The notes under the pieces are model-generated. The model made no database searches, had not been told where the DNA came from, and was given only the letters and a program-made list of their open reading frames with translations. From the NCBI RefSeq assembly GCF_902491285.1, contig NZ_CABUHK010000020.1, positions 1 to 64,000 of the forward strand: a stretch of 64,000 nt of DNA. The letters run 5' to 3'. The translations under genes were made by a program, and so were the position numbers. Source of the stretch: an uncultured Bacteroides sp. Lineage in GTDB: Bacteria; Bacteroidota; Bacteroidia; Bacteroidales; Bacteroidaceae. The number at the start of each line of letters is the position of its first letter. The stretch's first letter is position 1. Positions 28,101-35,998 of this stretch are shown here, one piece after another.

Positions 28101-30799
28101 CGGCTTACCGGTTTTCCCTCGGGTGTCACCGTAACGACATCAAATACATGGTCTTTGTCCGTCTCAATATATTTTCCCTGAGGTTGATTCAAGTTGATGC
28201 CCACATACGATGTGAATGGTGAGAACGGGACACTTTGCGTATAGATGCTTGCGTCTCCGCCCGGTTCGAATACGCGTGTAGTGAAAGATGCGTTCAGCAT
28301 ACCCGGCGCATTTGTCGCTGCCGGAAGTTTCAAGGTGACGCCTGCTCTTCCTTCCGCATCGAGCACGCCATCGAATACATCCGTCTTGATGGTTGTAAAG
28401 TCCGTTGCAGGATTATTGAAGAGATATTGCCCGTAATTCTTGAACTGTGTGTTTACTCTGGACAGTGACATTTCTACTTTCGCTTTCAAGCGGGACGCGG
28501 TTGCCCCTGTCAGCCACGCGGAAGTGAGCGGGGCATGAAACTCTTTGTCTGTCGCTTGAAGCACCTTGGGTAGTGCCAGCGTTATTTTGAGCCGGTTGGG
28601 CTTTATTGTCTCGATGCGCAATCCTTTATGGAAGGTTGTTCCGCCCACTTTTACGTAAGCATTCCAAAGACCGGTAGGAACATCGGGCTGAGTCGGGACG
28701 TCAAAAGTGTAGAAACCATTCATGCCTTGCGTCGAAATCATCTTGGTATAGAATTGTCCTTTCGGATTGTAAATCTCCAGTGCTACCGGATGCTTGTCCG
28801 GTATTCTTTTCTCACGGTCTTCCAGGATAAAGGATATGTGCAACGTATCTCCCGGTCGCCATACACCTCTTTCGCCATATATAAATCCTTTCAGACCTTT
28901 CTGAATATCTTTTCCGCCTACATCAAACCGGCTGACGGATTGCTCTTCACCGTCTACCACACGTACATAGGCTTTTTGCTTATCCGATTCCGCAACGACA
29001 ATAAAAGGTACGCCTTTCGGGGCGATTTCTACCAGACCTTCCCCGTTTGTTTCTCCTTTGCCTATCACTTGCAGTTGGAAGTTATAAACGGTGACCTGTG
29101 CCTTGCCGACGGGTTTTGTATCTAAAATATTGTTGACTGCAACCCATAAATTATTCAGGGAGTTTTTCTTCACAATCATTCCCAAATTGGAAGCAAAGAC
29201 ATTGCAGGCTGCTGTCCGGGTCGACTCCATATAGTAAGATGGATGGCAAGGATTATTCCGTTCCGTCCATCGGTACAAGCTCCAGTCCATTGTGGCACCG
29301 TAATAGTAATAATAAGCTTCGGGAACATCCCACATGGCTTCATCTTCTTCAGACAAAACGCTTCCGCTTACTTTTGTCAAACCATCGGAAGCACTGTCGG
29401 CAAACTTCATTTCCTGACTATCGTTTCCACCGCAAGGATATGCTGAATATTCTTGCCGGAAGGATAAGATAACCCGGTAGATAGCGCCCGGTTCCTGATG
29501 AATCAGTCCGGCAAGGTCTATCGAGTAATCTTCCCAGCGATGAATGTCTTTTGACGAATCTTTACCCAACCACAAGGTCTTCTTATAAACCAATCGTCCC
29601 GAACGGCGCAATTCATTGGCGGAAGCCAGCGAATTATTCTGCATGAACATCAATACATTATTCTCGAAAATGCGGATCACATTCAAATCCACCGCATACA
29701 GGTTGACAGCCCGGAACGGAATAATCAGGCTTTTCGAATCGGGGAGGATGGCTGCCGAAGTAGACATTTCGACTTGCGGCTTCAGGTTCTGCTCACTGAA
29801 CGAGATAGAATGTGAAGTTCCTAAAGTCTGATCCTGGCTGCTTTTTACCCCTTCGTGAATATTTAAAGTCAACTTATTTATCTTGTTTGCTTCGAAATAG
29901 ATAAATACTTTGTTGTCCTTGATTTGAGTGATAGAGGAAGATATTTCCGGTATCTCAATCAGTCCTTTCAGATCCTGGGTATTGGATACGGGGGTGGAGA
30001 ATACGACTTCAATCCCATTCTCCGGTTGGTCAATGCGTTCGGCGGTTAGAAAGCGGAAACTGTCTTTTGCCGGAATCAGAATTTCTTCGCTTTGTGTATG
30101 GTCGATTTGTACAGGCGCTCCATCTGCCTTTATCTCTAGTTGATAATCTTTCGTCTCTCGTGGAATCCGGTTGATATTGAACTCATAACGGCTAGGGTTG
30201 TTGGTCGAAGTAATCTCTACCGGATAATCTTTGCTTTTTCCATTGCCGGCAGTCAACATCTTCTCTACCTCTTCTTTCTTCACCACGTCACTGAAACGTA
30301 TTTCTCCTTTTATACTTGCTTCATCGGGTTGAGTGGCTGTAATTGTTATAGGTTCTGTGTGGATAGTAAAGTTGCGTTCCTGCACCCGGAATGAAAAATT
30401 GAACTCCTTCAGCTTTTTATCTACTTCAATAAAATCCCCGAGTTGGAAAGTTCCTTCATAGAATGCCCCCGGTTTTAGTGTACCTTCTTCCGGTACAAAC
30501 TCTATGGTATTGTTGCTGACCCAATATGCTTTTCCTTTTAATGAAGGTGAGAAACTGAACGGATTATCTTTCAGTTCATTGTTCATGTCCACCATTGGCT
30601 GGTCATGCGTCAGTTCGATGCGTATGGTTGAACCTTGTGAGATGACTCCGCCTGTATACGCATTGACGTATGGCGCATATTCTGCAGAAGGAATAATATC
30701 TTTTTGATTGCGTGTGCATCCGAAAAGACCCATAATCATTATTATTAGGAAGAATAATTTGGTAGCAATGCTACTACATCTAGTTTTAATTTGTCTCAT
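25163..30799 (-). CDS. Bacterial alpha-2-macroglobulin, lipoprotein
   Basis: 1879 residues with lipobox Cys28 (GLFGC); the start at 30799 places a -7 box 29 nt upstream. Many macroglobulin beta domains (MG1-MG10) cover the first 1,200 residues, including the long GLKGFIYGERGVWRPGDTLHI segment typical of the YfhM group. The thioester motif is intact as CTEQ at about 1417-1420 (coding 26540-26551), followed by an alpha/alpha thioester domain (NGGFIYWPG, DEWISSYTGMFL) and a receptor-binding-like end. These proteins trap attacking proteases covalently in the periplasm. The neighbouring pbpC suggests joint repair of the breached envelope. Confidence 0.93.
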   Translation of the reverse strand: MRQIKTRCSSIATKLFFLIIMIMGLFGCTRNQKDIIPSAEYAPYVNAYTGGVISQGSTIRIELTHDQPMVDMNNELKDNPFSFSPSLKGKAYWVSNNTIEFVPEEGTLKPGAFYEGTFQLGDFIEVDKKLKEFNFSFRVQERNFTIHTEPITITATQPDEASIKGEIRFSDVVKKEEVEKMLTAGNGKSKDYPVEITSTNNPSRYEFNINRIPRETKDYQLEIKADGAPVQIDHTQSEEILIPAKDSFRFLTAERIDQPENGIEVVFSTPVSNTQDLKGLIEIPEISSSITQIKDNKVFIYFEANKINKLTLNIHEGVKSSQDQTLGTSHSISFSEQNLKPQVEMSTSAAILPDSKSLIIPFRAVNLYAVDLNVIRIFENNVLMFMQNNSLASANELRRSGRLVYKKTLWLGKDSSKDIHRWEDYSIDLAGLIHQEPGAIYRVILSFRQEYSAYPCGGNDSQEMKFADSASDGLTKVSGSVLSEEDEAMWDVPEAYYYYYGATMDWSLYRWTERNNPCHPSYYMESTRTAACNVFASNLGMIVKKNSLNNLWVAVNNILDTKPVGKAQVTVYNFQLQVIGKGETNGEGLVEIAPKGVPFIVVAESDKQKAYVRVVDGEEQSVSRFDVGGKDIQKGLKGFIYGERGVWRPGDTLHISFILEDREKRIPDKHPVALEIYNPKGQFYTKMISTQGMNGFYTFDVPTQPDVPTGLWNAYVKVGGTTFHKGLRIETIKPNRLKITLALPKVLQATDKEFHAPLTSAWLTGATASRLKAKVEMSLSRVNTQFKNYGQYLFNNPATDFTTIKTDVFDGVLDAEGRAGVTLKLPAATNAPGMLNASFTTRVFEPGGDASIYTQSVPFSPFTSYVGINLNQPQGKYIETDKDHVFDVVTVTPEGKPVSRSNLEYKIYRISWSWWWENSDESFSSYVNSSSITPVASGNLQTNGGKASFKFRVDYPSWGRYLVYVKDRESGHATGGTIYVDWPDWRGRSSKSDPSGIKMLAFSLNKDSYEIGETATAIIPAAAGGRALVSIENGSTVLKQEWIEVSNQGDTKYNFKIMPEMAPNVYLHISLLQPHAQMVNDLPIRMYGVVPVFVTNSQTILQPQIQMPEVLRPETDFNVTVSEKSGKPMTYTLAIVDDGLLDLTNFKTPDPWNDFYSREALGIRTWDMYDNVLGASAGSYSSLFSTGGDASLKPADAKANRFKPVVKFIGSFYLGKGKHQTHTLKLPMYVGSVRAMVVAGQDGAYGNAEKTAYVRTPLMLLSTLPRILSIQEEITVPVNIFAMENQVKNVTVSIQATGGGVQIVGSPQQSLTFNQPGDQLTFFTLKTGNKTGKATIHLTASGGGQQTKETVEIEVRNPNPVVTLRNSQWVEAGQSGELSYSLAGSSDNNHIQLEVSRIPSVDISRRFDFLYNYEHHCTEQLTSKALPLLFISQFKAVDEQEAEKIKTNVQEAIRQIYARQLPNGGFIYWPGNAVADEWISSYTGMFLTLAQEKGYAVNSNVLSKWKRFQRAAAQNWRMPQDASSWQQWQAELMQAFRLYTLALAGAPEYGAMNRMKEQQGMSIQAKWRLAAAYALTGKMKPAEELVYNAETTVIPYSSMNFIYGSSDRDEAMILETLLLMNRERDALQQAKKVSENLSQENWFSTQSTAFALMAMGRLAEKLSGTLDFTWTWNGKQQPAVKSAKAVFEKAISTSPKSGTISVKNQGKGALGVDVITRTQLLNDTLPAISDNIRMDIKYTDMNANLISVDDIKQGTDFIALAVISNVSGTSDYTNLALTHIIPSGWEIYNERMLATDTENPNSETSTPRNSISRYSYQDIRDDRVLTYFNLRRGETKMFTIRLQATYAGNFILPAVQCEAMYDATVQARSKAGRTTVSQ

Positions 30800-30827
30800 A
30801 GTGAAGAGTTCTTTATAATTTAGCAAA

Positions 30828-30835
30828 CAAATATA
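30828..30835 (-). promoter_or_regulatory. Bacteroides -7 box (TATATTTG) for the A2M gene
   Basis: Exact TAnnTTTG on the minus strand. The start of transcription would lie near 30821, which rules out an upstream ATG at 30826 and supports 30799. Confidence 0.5.
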
Positions 30836-30868
30836 CGGTTTTTATGGTAGATTCTTTTTAATTCTAAT

Positions 30869-30876
30869 TATTTTTG
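30869..30876 (+). promoter_or_regulatory. Bacteroides -7 box (TATTTTTG) for the FKBP gene
   Basis: Exact TAnnTTTG, 21 nt before ATG 30898. It overlaps an upstream ATG at 30874, so the shorter start is favoured. It is divergent from the A2M promoter about 35 nt away. Confidence 0.5.
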
Positions 30877-30897
30877 TACGCTCTAATAAAATTGTGT

Positions 30898-31299
30898 ATG
30901 GGAAAAAAGAAAGAATATAAAGAGGCCAACCGGCGATTTCTGAAAAGACTGTCTTCTCAGGAAGGTGTTTTTGCGTTGCCGTGTGGTATCTATTATAAGG
31001 TTTTGGAGACTGGTGAAGGAACTGTCTCTCCGGAACCACGGAGTATTGTAACCGTGCATTATAAGGGAAGCCTGATTGACGGGCGGGTATTTGATAATTC
31101 TTATGAACGTACCTGTCCCGATGCCTTGCGTCTTAGTGATGTAATTGAAGGTTGGCAGGTGGCACTTCAGAAAATGCATGTTGGAGATAAGTGGATAATC
31201 TATATACCTTATACGATGGGATACGGTATTAAGGCTGTTGATTCTATCCCCGCATACTCGACATTGATATTTGAGGTGGAACTGTTGGCTGTTGCATAG
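30898..31299 (+). CDS. FKBP-type peptidyl-prolyl isomerase
   Basis: 133 residues. There is no signal peptide, and the basic N terminus (MGKKKEYKEANRRFLKRL) points to the cytosol. The FKBP core has VTVHYKGSLIDGRVFDNSYER, DVIEGWQVALQKMHVGDKWIIYIPYTMGYG and STLIFEVELLAV, the usual active-site pattern (Tyr, Phe, Asp, Trp and Tyr positions present). It speeds up prolyl cis-trans isomerisation during folding. It is monocistronic and has its own promoter. Confidence 0.9.
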   Translation: MGKKKEYKEANRRFLKRLSSQEGVFALPCGIYYKVLETGEGTVSPEPRSIVTVHYKGSLIDGRVFDNSYERTCPDALRLSDVIEGWQVALQKMHVGDKWIIYIPYTMGYGIKAVDSIPAYSTLIFEVELLAVA

Positions 31300-31318
31300 G
31301 GACGGACTTTCTGGACGG

Positions 31319-31720
31319 TTAAAGACAAGGATATTTCTCTTTTAGCTTTTTCAGAAAGGATTTGCTCACTTGCAGCAGTTCCGACGAACTGTTAAAAGGG
31401 GGAAGTAATAAGCAGTTGTTATCTTCAATTGAAGCCAGATAAGTGATATTAATAATATAGGACTGGCTAATCTGAAGAAAATAAGGATGCAAACCCAGTA
31501 TTTTTTGTGAGTTTGTATTTCGCTTTAATACTAAGGTGTGCTTGTTGTACAATACAACTTCCCACAATTTACTTTTGGAATTATAACGGAAGTAACCGAT
31601 CTCTTCAAAATGAACCAATTGTAAATTCCCGGTAATAGTAGTATATAAAAAAATGTTTTCCTGTCTTTTTTCGATGATTGCGTGATTGCAATGATCGGTA
31701 TGTAACTCTTGATTTTCCAT
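31319..31720 (-). CDS. LytTR-domain DNA-binding regulator
   Basis: 133 residues, almost all LytTR domain (about 40-133): EIGYFRYNSKSKLWEVVLYN, then LHPYFLQISQSYIINITYLASIE, ending VSKSFLKKLKEKYPCL. No receiver domain or membrane segment is present, so this is a stand-alone LytTR protein. Start 31720 is preferred because a longer frame reaching 31831 would have to run through the AraC gene's terminator and this gene's own -7 box. Such one-domain regulators bind direct repeats; the target and the input signal are unknown. Confidence 0.82.
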   Translation of the reverse strand: MENQELHTDHCNHAIIEKRQENIFLYTTITGNLQLVHFEEIGYFRYNSKSKLWEVVLYNKHTLVLKRNTNSQKILGLHPYFLQISQSYIINITYLASIEDNNCLLLPPFNSSSELLQVSKSFLKKLKEKYPCL

Positions 31721-31768
31721 GTGATTTTCTAATCTATGATAGCTTGGGGGCGCATTTAATTTTTCAGT

Positions 31769-31776
31769 CAAAAATA
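31769..31776 (-). promoter_or_regulatory. Bacteroides -7 box (TATTTTTG) for the LytTR gene
   Basis: Exact TAnnTTTG on the minus strand with a leader of about 42 nt before ATG 31720. No -33 TTTG at the expected place. Confidence 0.45.
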
Positions 31777-31801
31777 ACGTATTACCGTTAATTGTGAAAA
31801 T

Positions 31802-31835
31802 AAAAAGTGTCTCATTCCTGAAATGAGACACTTTT
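31802..31835 (-). terminator. Terminator after the AraC-type regulator gene
   Basis: AAAAAGTGTCTCATT (31802-31816) pairs with AATGAGACACTTTT (31822-31835). On the minus strand it ends in a T run. It separates the AraC gene from the LytTR gene. Confidence 0.88.
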
Positions 31836-31869
31836 ATATAGCAATGACGGTATCTTTTTAAATGGTATT

Positions 31870-32970
31870 CTATTGTTTAATCTGTTGGTCTTCAATGAAC
31901 TTGCTGGGTGATACACCATATTTTTCGGAAAAGTTCCGATAAAAGGTCGCCCGGGAGCTAAAACCACATAAGAACATTAGTTCTTTCACGCTTTTTTCAG
32001 AGTTCCCGATGGCTAACTGTCTGAAGTATTCTAATCGGTTACAGTTTATGTATTCTCGGAAACCAGTGAATCCCTGACTTTTGATTGCCATTGAAATGTC
32101 ATGCTCTTTTTCGTTTAGGGATTTTGCCAAATCTTTAATGTTGTAAGATTGGTCTATATAAGGGTGTTGTTCTTTAAGATATGCTTCAATGCTAGAGAAG
32201 AGTGGGAGAGGTTGAGGCGATTTTTCTATTTGTGGCATTTCTTTTTCCGTGTTTAGTACCATGCTGATATGATCTGAGAATGGATTCTCGGATTGTAAAT
32301 ACAGTATTGAAAACAGGACGGTGAAAACGATTGCCGTAATGCCGAATAAATTGAAGATGAATTCATTGATACTCAAAGTAAACAGAATGTATATTCCCAA
32401 AAACAAGAATAGAAACCCTATAAATAAATGCATATTATTATTTATTTTGCGATAGGTTTTGGTGCTGACCATCGCATAAATAAGAATAAAGAGGGGAGTG
32501 ATGACGGAAAGTAGGAATATACAAACTCTAAGTTTGACGTCCGTATTATTAATATTCGGTATTATTTCATTCAATGAGTATATAGGAGTTATGATTCCGT
32601 TAAATCCTAAATAACAGATTCCTACGGTGATTGTAATGATAGGCGGCAATAAAAATGTGAATATCCTGAAGTGGTTGAGGTATCCCGGAGATAAGGAAGC
32701 GATGGGAAATAGTGCGACAATATTGGCTAAAGCATACCATTTGAGCATCTTTTCAATACAGAGTAAGTCCGTGAAATTGTATTCGGGGGTATCTGTAACG
32801 ATTGTCAGCCACCCGATGTTCTCCCACGAAAACATAAGCCCTATACCCACTGCTATAATTCCCCAATACAATTTGGGATAATTATCTTTTGCGCGAACAA
32901 TAAGAATGATTCCTGATATCAAGGCAACCAAATCAAGTGTGAGTTCAATTGATAAATGTAGTATTCCCAT
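31870..32970 (-). CDS. Membrane-anchored AraC-family regulator
   Basis: 366 residues. The first 230 contain about seven hydrophobic helices and no periplasmic domain of note. The C-terminal region of about 260-360 is an AraC/XylS double helix-turn-helix: HDISMAIKSQGFTGFREYINCNRL, then KSVKELMFLCGFSSRATFYRNFSEKYGVSPSKF. This domain plan suggests a membrane signal sensed directly by the transcription factor. It stands alone, with its own promoter and terminator, and its target is not evident. Confidence 0.87.
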   Translation of the reverse strand: MGILHLSIELTLDLVALISGIILIVRAKDNYPKLYWGIIAVGIGLMFSWENIGWLTIVTDTPEYNFTDLLCIEKMLKWYALANIVALFPIASLSPGYLNHFRIFTFLLPPIITITVGICYLGFNGIITPIYSLNEIIPNINNTDVKLRVCIFLLSVITPLFILIYAMVSTKTYRKINNNMHLFIGFLFLFLGIYILFTLSINEFIFNLFGITAIVFTVLFSILYLQSENPFSDHISMVLNTEKEMPQIEKSPQPLPLFSSIEAYLKEQHPYIDQSYNIKDLAKSLNEKEHDISMAIKSQGFTGFREYINCNRLEYFRQLAIGNSEKSVKELMFLCGFSSRATFYRNFSEKYGVSPSKFIEDQQIKQ

Positions 32971-33024
32971 GTTTATGATGTATTTTTTAATCTTTCCTTT
33001 CTTTTCACTAAAGGGTTAATGAAA

Positions 33025-33055
33025 CAAAAGTAATCAATTTAGTCATATCAGGCAA
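33025..33055 (-). promoter_or_regulatory. Promoter for the AraC-type regulator
   Basis: Minus strand TTG (33053-33055), 20 nt, TACTTTTG (33025-33032), with a leader of about 48 nt before ATG 32970. Confidence 0.6.
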
Positions 33056-33095
33056 TAGAAAAAGAATGGCTTTTGTGAGATTATGCCACTAGAAA

Positions 33096-33482
33096 TTATG
33101 TTTCTTTAGAGGACTCATTTTCTGCCAATTCTTTAATCTCTTTATTCAGAAAGACAGAAAGCACAGTTCTTACCACAACTACCCCGCCTAAGATTGCTAA
33201 TTCATCTAAAGTCGGATCAACTACAGTTTTCAGTATATCAGATGCAATCAAAAACTCCAAACCAAGCAAAAGATAACTACCGAAATCAGCTCTGAGCTGC
33301 CGGATGTTATTGATGGTATATGTTCCGTTGAATCGTTTTATTTCATTGCGTAGAAAAGCAATGATGCCGACGAATACTCCATAGGTGACAATCAGCAGAC
33401 TAATAACGCTGATGATAGTAGCAAGCATATTTAAGAAAGTCAGTAGCATTGTGTATAATATTAGTTTATACAATATAAACAA
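33096..33482 (-). CDS. DUF1622 family membrane protein
   Basis: 128 residues with two or three helices: an N-terminal one (LATIISVISLLIVTYGVFVGI), a second near 65-80 (YLLLGLEFLIASDILKTV) and a third (LAILGGVVVVRTVLSVFLN). The arrangement FNGTYTINNIRQLRADFGSYLLLGLEFLIASDIL is the DUF1622 signature. Function unknown; inner membrane. A second Met 33 nt in (33449) is an equally plausible start, since the first 11 residues add little. Confidence 0.82.
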   Translation of the reverse strand: MFILYKLILYTMLLTFLNMLATIISVISLLIVTYGVFVGIIAFLRNEIKRFNGTYTINNIRQLRADFGSYLLLGLEFLIASDILKTVVDPTLDELAILGGVVVVRTVLSVFLNKEIKELAENESSKET

Positions 33483-33535
33483 CTGACTTCCTTGAATAGT
33501 TTTATCAAAAAGGAGAATATGTATAAAACAGTGAT

Positions 33536-34009
33536 TTATCTTGCAAAAGAAAACTCTTCAAGGTATTCCCATATACTCCCATCTTCTTTAACTTTCCCAC
33601 GGCGTTCATAAACTAACTCTGTCTCGGTCATTTTGGTTACAGACCATTTTTCTAATTCTTCATATTCCTCGTATTTTAATATCAGTTCCTTACCAGTATA
33701 AGACCATGTGCCGTAGGAAGTACTTTTTATACTTCCTGAAGGATAAAGATCTTTCTCTATGTAGGTACCATCTTCCTTGAGTTCTATTGAAAATCGGTTT
33801 GTACCATTTACAAAATCTTCTTTCTCATTTACAGTTAGCTCTCCATTATCCCATCCTTGGCTCAAATAATACACACCATTCCAAACTCCTAATAACATTT
33901 CTCGTGAACCGACTGAATCTTCATCATCGTCGTTGCTGCAGGAATAAATACAGAATGTCAGTAATATGATACTGATACACGTCGTGATTTTCCAAAGTAC
34001 TTTTCTCAT
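33536..34009 (-). CDS. Lipocalin-like lipoprotein
   Basis: 157 residues with lipobox Cys24 (IYSC) followed by an acidic Asp/Glu linker that exposes it on the surface. The body reads as a lipocalin-like small beta-barrel: LLGVWNGVYYLSQGW, FSIELKEDGTYIEKDLYPSG, GTWSYTGKELILKYE. Such proteins are frequent in Bacteroides. Their ligands are unknown. It is monocistronic with a -7 box upstream. Confidence 0.72.
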   Translation of the reverse strand: MRKVLWKITTCISIILLTFCIYSCSNDDDEDSVGSREMLLGVWNGVYYLSQGWDNGELTVNEKEDFVNGTNRFSIELKEDGTYIEKDLYPSGSIKSTSYGTWSYTGKELILKYEEYEELEKWSVTKMTETELVYERRGKVKEDGSIWEYLEEFSFAR

Positions 34010-34094
34010 AATTTTCTTATTAAAATAATATTATTGATAATATAGTTACTATATCTAAGAATATCTTTTTGATTATAGCAATTCTTTGACATTG

Positions 34095-34102
34095 CAAAGA
34101 TA
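34095..34102 (-). promoter_or_regulatory. Bacteroides -7 box (TATCTTTG) for the lipocalin-like gene
   Basis: Exact TAnnTTTG on the minus strand, giving a leader of about 80 nt to ATG 34009. No convincing -33 box. The 209-nt gap between this gene and the next shows nothing else. Confidence 0.45.
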
Positions 34103-34218
34103 TGTTGTTATTTGATATGAATTGCAGATTACTTGTAGCTGTGTGATATACAGAACTGTGGCTGATTAGGCCACATCTTTTTCACAAAAAGAACTAAAGA
34201 GGTTTGTGTTTAATCGTT

Positions 34219-34437
34219 TTATTTGTTGCTATAACTTTCTAGTTCTTGTAGATAATAAATAAAAAAATTGTGTTTCAAAATAATGGATATTCGTAAAAGC
34301 AAATCAGAATCTATGCTTCCACGTTTGAATATTTTATATACATTGGTCCTGTCGCAATAAAGTTTGTTGGCAAACCATGTTACGGAGCGTTCTTGTTTGT
34401 GAAGTTCTGCCTCAATTATTTGACCAATGTGTATCAT
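34219..34437 (-). CDS. Small helix-turn-helix regulator (Cro/C1-type)
   Basis: 72 residues, nearly all one HTH domain: HIGQIIEAELHKQERSVTWFANKLYCDRTNVYKIFKRGSIDSDLLLRISIILKHNFF split over about 55 residues. In the recognition helix position TNVYKIFK follows WFANKLYCD. No partner toxin gene lies next to it. Many Bacteroides carry orphan copies of this type. Short but with clear coding character and a standard HTH. Confidence 0.78.
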   Translation of the reverse strand: MIHIGQIIEAELHKQERSVTWFANKLYCDRTNVYKIFKRGSIDSDLLLRISIILKHNFFIYYLQELESYSNK

Positions 34438-34680
34438 GTCATTCTTGTTTTAGAGAAGTGTTTGTCTCTATTTGTAGCTTTTATATATTCATACAAAGTT
34501 ATGCCTATTTTTGTCAGTTTTAGATTTTAAATGTCGATAATAAGTCACGTATATGTAGCTTATTATTCACAAGTAGGAAATATTTGTGCTGATATATTGA
34601 ATGAGAAATATTCTGATATAGATTTATATATCTGTTATGTCTTGTATGAATGTACGGATACATATCTTGGCTCTTAGTAA

Positions 34681-34840
34681 AATAAAAAGGCGGAACCATT
34701 CAATACCTATTTTCAATCTGAGGTACCGCCAAGCACCCTGTCCAAAATAAGTACGAACAGTTCACGCCTATAGAGCGTAAACTTTCAGTAACCTATTCTC
34801 TGGACTTCAATTTGGCGGTTTTCAGATTGAGAGAATAAGA
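34681..34840 (-). ncRNA. Candidate rod-shaped non-coding RNA with terminator (6S-like?)
   Basis: Read on the minus strand, three nested stems stack into a rod. Outer: TCAATCTGA and CCGCCAA arms (34812-34830) with TTGGCGG and TCAGATTGA arms (34713-34732). Middle: GTCCAGAGAATA (34794-34805) with TATTTTGGAC (34740-34749). Apical: GTTTACGC (34775-34782) with GCGTGAAC (34760-34767), loop of 7. The 3' side then reads GGTTCCGCC and TTTTTATTTT, which can pair with the same GGCGGTACC arm (34722-34730) to form a terminator. Long end-to-end pairing recalls 6S RNA, but I cannot confirm the family. No coding frame fits. Confidence 0.55.
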
Positions 34841-34918
34841 GCTAAAAGCTCAAGTATCTTTTTATAAGTATATGAATGGAATCGCTATTCCAAAAGTTTA
34901 TTGTTTTAAATAAAAATA

Positions 34919-34946
34919 GGAGAGTAGAACAATAAACCTACTCTCC
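34919..34946 (-). terminator. Terminator after the GGGtGRT gene
   Basis: GGAGAGTAG (34919-34927) pairs with CTACTCTCC (34938-34946). On the minus strand it is followed by TATTTTTATTT. Confidence 0.85.
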
Positions 34947-34968
34947 CATATATATAAAGTAATCTGAA

Positions 34969-35979
34969 TTACTTAGCCAATGCCTGAGCTACGTCTACAG
35001 CACAAGCTACTGTACAACCTACCATCGGGTTGTTACCAATTCCCAGGAATCCCATCATTTCTACGTGAGCAGGAACTGATGAAGAACCAGCGAACTGAGC
35101 ATCTGAGTGCATACGACCCATTGTGTCTGTCATACCGTATGAAGCAGGACCGGCAGCCATGTTGTCCGGGTGAAGAGTACGACCTGTACCACCACCTGAA
35201 GCTACTGAGAAATATGGTTTTCCAGCAAGAACACGTTCTTTCTTGTAAGTACCGGCAACCGGATGTTGGAAACGAGTCGGGTTAGTAGAGTTACCTGTGA
35301 TAGATACGTCTACGCCTTCTTTCCACATGATAGCAACACCTTCGCGAACATCGTCAGCACCGTAGCATTTTACTTTAGCACGAGGACCGTCAGAGTAAGC
35401 GATTTCGCGAACAACTTTCAGTTCACCGGTAAAGTAATCGAATTGAGTCTGAACGTAAGTAAAGCCGTTGATACGAGAGATGATCTGAGCAGCGTCTTTT
35501 CCAAGACCGTTCAGGATGCAACGCAACGGTTCTTTACGTACTTTGTCTGCTTTTGCAGCGATTTTGATAGCACCTTCGGCAGCAGCGAAAGATTCGTGAC
35601 CTGCAAGGAAAGCGAAACATTTAGTTTCTTCGCGCAGCAACATGGCAGCGAGGTTACCGTGACCGATACCAACCTTACGGTCGTCAGCTACAGAACCCGG
35701 GATACAGAATGCTTGCAGACCGATACCGATAGCTTCAGCAGCTTCAGCAGCGTTTGTGCAGTTCTTCTTAAGAGCGATAGCAGTACCTACTACATAAGCC
35801 CATTTTGCATTTTCAAAGCAGATAGGCTGAGTTTCTTCACACGTTTTATAAGGATCAAGTCCGGCAGCTTCGCAGATAGCGTTAGCTTCTTCGATGTCTT
35901 TGATGCCGTTAGCGTTCAAGGCTTCAATGATACCTTTGATACGACGGTCTTGGCTTTCGAATTTTACTTCTCTAATCAT
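34969..35979 (-). CDS. GGGtGRT protein, unknown function
   Basis: 336 residues, cytosolic, ending AQALAK. The family's name motif is visible as GGGTGRTLHPDNMAAGPAS (about 270-290). Other conserved-looking parts are EETQPICFENAKWAYVVGTAIA and GIGHGNLAAMLLREETKCFAFLAGHESFAAAEGA; several cysteines could bind metal or Fe-S. Start 35979 was chosen because a strong AGGAGG lies 9 nt before it and the alternative start at 36018 overlaps the upstream gene. It follows the NifU-like scaffold gene after 19 nt, a known pairing in many anaerobes. I do not know the reaction. Confidence 0.88.
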   Translation of the reverse strand: MIREVKFESQDRRIKGIIEALNANGIKDIEEANAICEAAGLDPYKTCEETQPICFENAKWAYVVGTAIALKKNCTNAAEAAEAIGIGLQAFCIPGSVADDRKVGIGHGNLAAMLLREETKCFAFLAGHESFAAAEGAIKIAAKADKVRKEPLRCILNGLGKDAAQIISRINGFTYVQTQFDYFTGELKVVREIAYSDGPRAKVKCYGADDVREGVAIMWKEGVDVSITGNSTNPTRFQHPVAGTYKKERVLAGKPYFSVASGGGTGRTLHPDNMAAGPASYGMTDTMGRMHSDAQFAGSSSVPAHVEMMGFLGIGNNPMVGCTVACAVDVAQALAK

Positions 35980-35988
35980 AGTTTCTTT

Positions 35989-35994
35989 CCTCCT
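35989..35994 (-). promoter_or_regulatory. Strong Shine-Dalgarno (AGGAGG) for the GGGtGRT gene
   Basis: Minus strand AGGAGG with 9 nt to ATG 35979. Canonical Shine-Dalgarno sites are rare in Bacteroides, so this marks high translation and decides the start. Confidence 0.8.
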
Positions 35995-35998
35995 TATA

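Larger units (their letters stand above)
34438..34968. other. 531-nt gap holding a probable structured RNA
   Basis: I see no protein gene here. The left part (34438-34670) is AT-rich with no clear motif. The right part contains the structured RNA candidate and the terminator of the GGGtGRT gene, given as separate entries. Confidence 0.7.

Noticed and set aside
31721-31831. Longer N terminus for the LytTR protein
   Set aside because: It would run through the AraC terminator hairpin and the gene's own -7 box.
34681-34840. Invertible promoter element flanked by inverted repeats
   Set aside because: The arms are imperfect, no recombinase gene is near, and no clear promoter lies inside the about 80-nt segment. 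Stacked internal stems favour RNA structure.
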